7,541 bases of DNA, taken from Omnitrophica WOR_2 bacterium RBG_13_41_10. GTDB lineage: Bacteria; Omnitrophota; Gorgyraeia; Gygaellales; Profunditerraquicolaceae. Positions 6,302-7,541 of this stretch are shown in pieces (within the stretch, counting starts at the first letter, position 1; every line of letters starts with the position of its first letter). Where the stretch lies: the NCBI GenBank assembly GCA_001805465.1, contig MHGH01000013.1, positions 225,367 through 232,907 on the forward strand, given 5' to 3'. The notes beneath the pieces were generated by a model. That model had not been told where the DNA came from, did not search any database, and saw only the letters and a list, made by a program, of their open reading frames with translations. The position numbers were made by a program, and so were the translations under genes.

Positions 6302-7468
6302 TTATTTAAATGTCCTTTTTATCTTATCGCCAAAACTTTCTTTATCAATAGTTTCCCCTAAAAGCCTAGCGTAATCTTCAATAATCCTGCGCTGTTCAGA
6401 AGAAAGCTTACGCGGAATCTCGACATTAACCTTTACTAATTCATAACCGATGCCGTTACCGTGCAAGTCCGGGATGCCTTTAGCTTTCAAGCGAAAAATA
6501 CTTCCGCTTTGTGTACCGGCAGGGACACGCATTTCTACCTTACCGTCTAAGGTAGGAACCTCAACTTCTCCCCCCAATATCGCTTTTGCCAAACTAATGT
6601 TGATTTCCGTGAGAATATCGTTATGGTGCCTTTGAAAAACCGGATGGGGCCTAACTTCAATGGTAACGTATAAATCACCTTTACCTAGTGTCCCGGCTTC
6701 CCCTTCTCCTCTGATTCTTAATTGTGAATCTGTATCTACTCCGGCGGGAATCTTTACCTGAATCTTATGCGTTACTTTAGTCCTGCCTTGCCCCTGACAA
6801 ACCGGACAGGGCGTCTGTATAATTGAGCCTTCTCCGTGGCAACGTGAACATGTTTGTGCCAGTTGAAAGAAGCCGCTGGAAACTACAGTGCGGCCTGAAC
6901 CCCTGCATTGCGGGCAGGTAATCTTTTTCGTCCCGGGCTTGGCACCTGAACCAGAGCAACTGGAACAAACTTCATAACGCGGCACATTAATGCTTTTTTG
7001 TGTACCGGTAGCTGCTTCTTCCAAAGTTATTGCTACGGCAATCTGTAAGTCTCGTCCTTTACGGGTACGTCCACCGCTCACTCGCCCGCCGCCACCTCTT
7101 GCGCCAAATATATCAAAGCCTAAATCGCTAAATATCTCTTCAAAGATCCCTCCGCCTAAGCCAAAGTCTCCCAGCCCTTCAAATACGCTGCCAAAATCCG
7201 CTCCTTTAAATATATCTTCGTAAGCGTACTTCTGGTCTATGCCGGAATGGCCATACTGATCATAAAGGGCTCTTTTTTGGGAATCTGATAAAACTGCATA
7301 GGCCTCGGAAATCTCCTTGAATTTTTCCTCGGCTTCTTTTTTCTGCTCATGAGGCACGCGGTCTGGATGGAATCTTAATGCAAGCTCCCGATAAGTTTTC
7401 TTTATCTCATCAAGGGTAGCGCTTTTCTTAACCCCTAAAATTTCGTAATAATCGCGCTTGGTAGACAT
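6302..7468 (-). CDS. dnaJ: Type I J-domain co-chaperone DnaJ (Hsp40)
   Basis: Cytoplasmic co-chaperone that delivers unfolded clients to DnaK and stimulates its ATPase. At 388 residues it is complete (E. coli DnaJ is 376). Domains in order: J domain about 5-73 with HPD at 34-36; Gly/Phe-rich linker about 87-130; client-binding region interrupted by a zinc domain with four CxxCxGxG repeats starting at C168 (CSSCSGSG), C185 (CPQCRGSG), C207 (CSRCHGEG) and C221 (CPVCQGQG); then the second client-binding and dimerisation parts with PAGVDTDSQLRIRGEGE and KGDLYV. The ATG at 7468 gives the normal MSTKRDYYEILGV start. No Shine-Dalgarno site lies within 20 nt of it, since a palindromic element ends 8 nt upstream. 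dnaK and grpE are often upstream, but that DNA is outside the window. Confidence 0.97.
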   Translation of the reverse strand: MSTKRDYYEILGVKKSATLDEIKKTYRELALRFHPDRVPHEQKKEAEEKFKEISEAYAVLSDSQKRALYDQYGHSGIDQKYAYEDIFKGADFGSVFEGLGDFGLGGGIFEEIFSDLGFDIFGARGGGGRVSGGRTRKGRDLQIAVAITLEEAATGTQKSINVPRYEVCSSCSGSGAKPGTKKITCPQCRGSGRTVVSSGFFQLAQTCSRCHGEGSIIQTPCPVCQGQGRTKVTHKIQVKIPAGVDTDSQLRIRGEGEAGTLGKGDLYVTIEVRPHPVFQRHHNDILTEINISLAKAILGGEVEVPTLDGKVEMRVPAGTQSGSIFRLKAKGIPDLHGNGIGYELVKVNVEIPRKLSSEQRRIIEDYARLLGETIDKESFGDKIKRTFK

Positions 7469-7476
7469 GGTATAAA

Positions 7477-7541
7477 AATGGGGTCAGAATTATTTTTTTC
7501 CTAAAAATGCGGTCAGATAAAAAAATAATTCTGACCCCATT
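7477..7541. repeat. Perfect 23-bp inverted repeat (REP-like palindrome) at the dnaJ start, reaching the window edge
   Basis: The left arm 7477-7499 and right arm 7519-7541 are exact reverse complements (23 of 23), separated by 19 nt, and the pair may extend past the edge. The arm core is AATGGGGTCAGAATTA plus a T-run. The spacer holds a further partial copy: 7503-7517 matches 7474-7488 at 14 of 15 positions. Palindromes with a GGGGTCAGA core resemble REP-type sequences mobilised by RAYT (IS200-like, Y1 tyrosine) transposases; that link is inference, as no transposase is in the window. A stop codon (7484-7486) in the dnaJ frame lies inside the element, so it is not part of the protein. Confidence 0.85.

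Overview
All eight genes lie on the minus strand, so transcription runs from high to low coordinates: dnaJ, an FmdB-type zinc-ribbon gene, a VanZ-like membrane gene, a DUF1015 gene, accD, a MalK/UgpC/MsmK-type ABC ATPase gene, and two GGDEF (diguanylate cyclase) genes. The last gene runs off the left edge. Packing is tight. Two junctions are 4-nt ATGA overlaps, one gene starts inside its predecessor, and no junction is long enough to hold an obvious terminator plus a new promoter. The one possible exception is the 247 bp before the first-transcribed GGDEF gene. The window therefore reads as one long operon or two consecutive ones.

The organism is a bacterium: it has a type I DnaJ, a bacterial AccD, Shine-Dalgarno sites and c-di-GMP enzymes. 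The DNA is fairly AT-rich. Gene style, the intergenic palindrome with a GGGGTCAGA core and the heptamer array recall uncultured candidate-phylum genomes such as Omnitrophota. That placement is an impression from gene content, not something the sequence proves.

Region by region: 7477-7541 is a long perfect palindrome ending 8 nt before the dnaJ start. 5689-7468 is a compact dnaJ / zinc ribbon / VanZ cluster. 4415-5692 is the DUF1015 gene, coupled to VanZ by an ATGA overlap. 4370-4411 is a six-unit 7-bp repeat array that fills the gap before accD. 3526-4365 is accD, the carboxyltransferase beta subunit of acetyl-CoA carboxylase. 2388-3491 is a sugar-type ABC ATPase with no permease genes beside it. 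1-2374 holds two membrane-anchored signalling proteins with GGDEF domains.

The genes are mostly housekeeping (protein folding, fatty-acid synthesis, uptake energisation) followed by a c-di-GMP module. I see no defence system, CRISPR array, RNA gene or intact transposase. The most unusual points are: the 27-residue insertion in the catalytic domain of the second-to-last gene and its lack of an inhibitory site; a membrane-coding open frame in front of that gene without any ATG, GTG or TTG codon; the heptamer array serving as the accD leader; and the palindrome at the dnaJ start, which can fold in two mutually exclusive ways.
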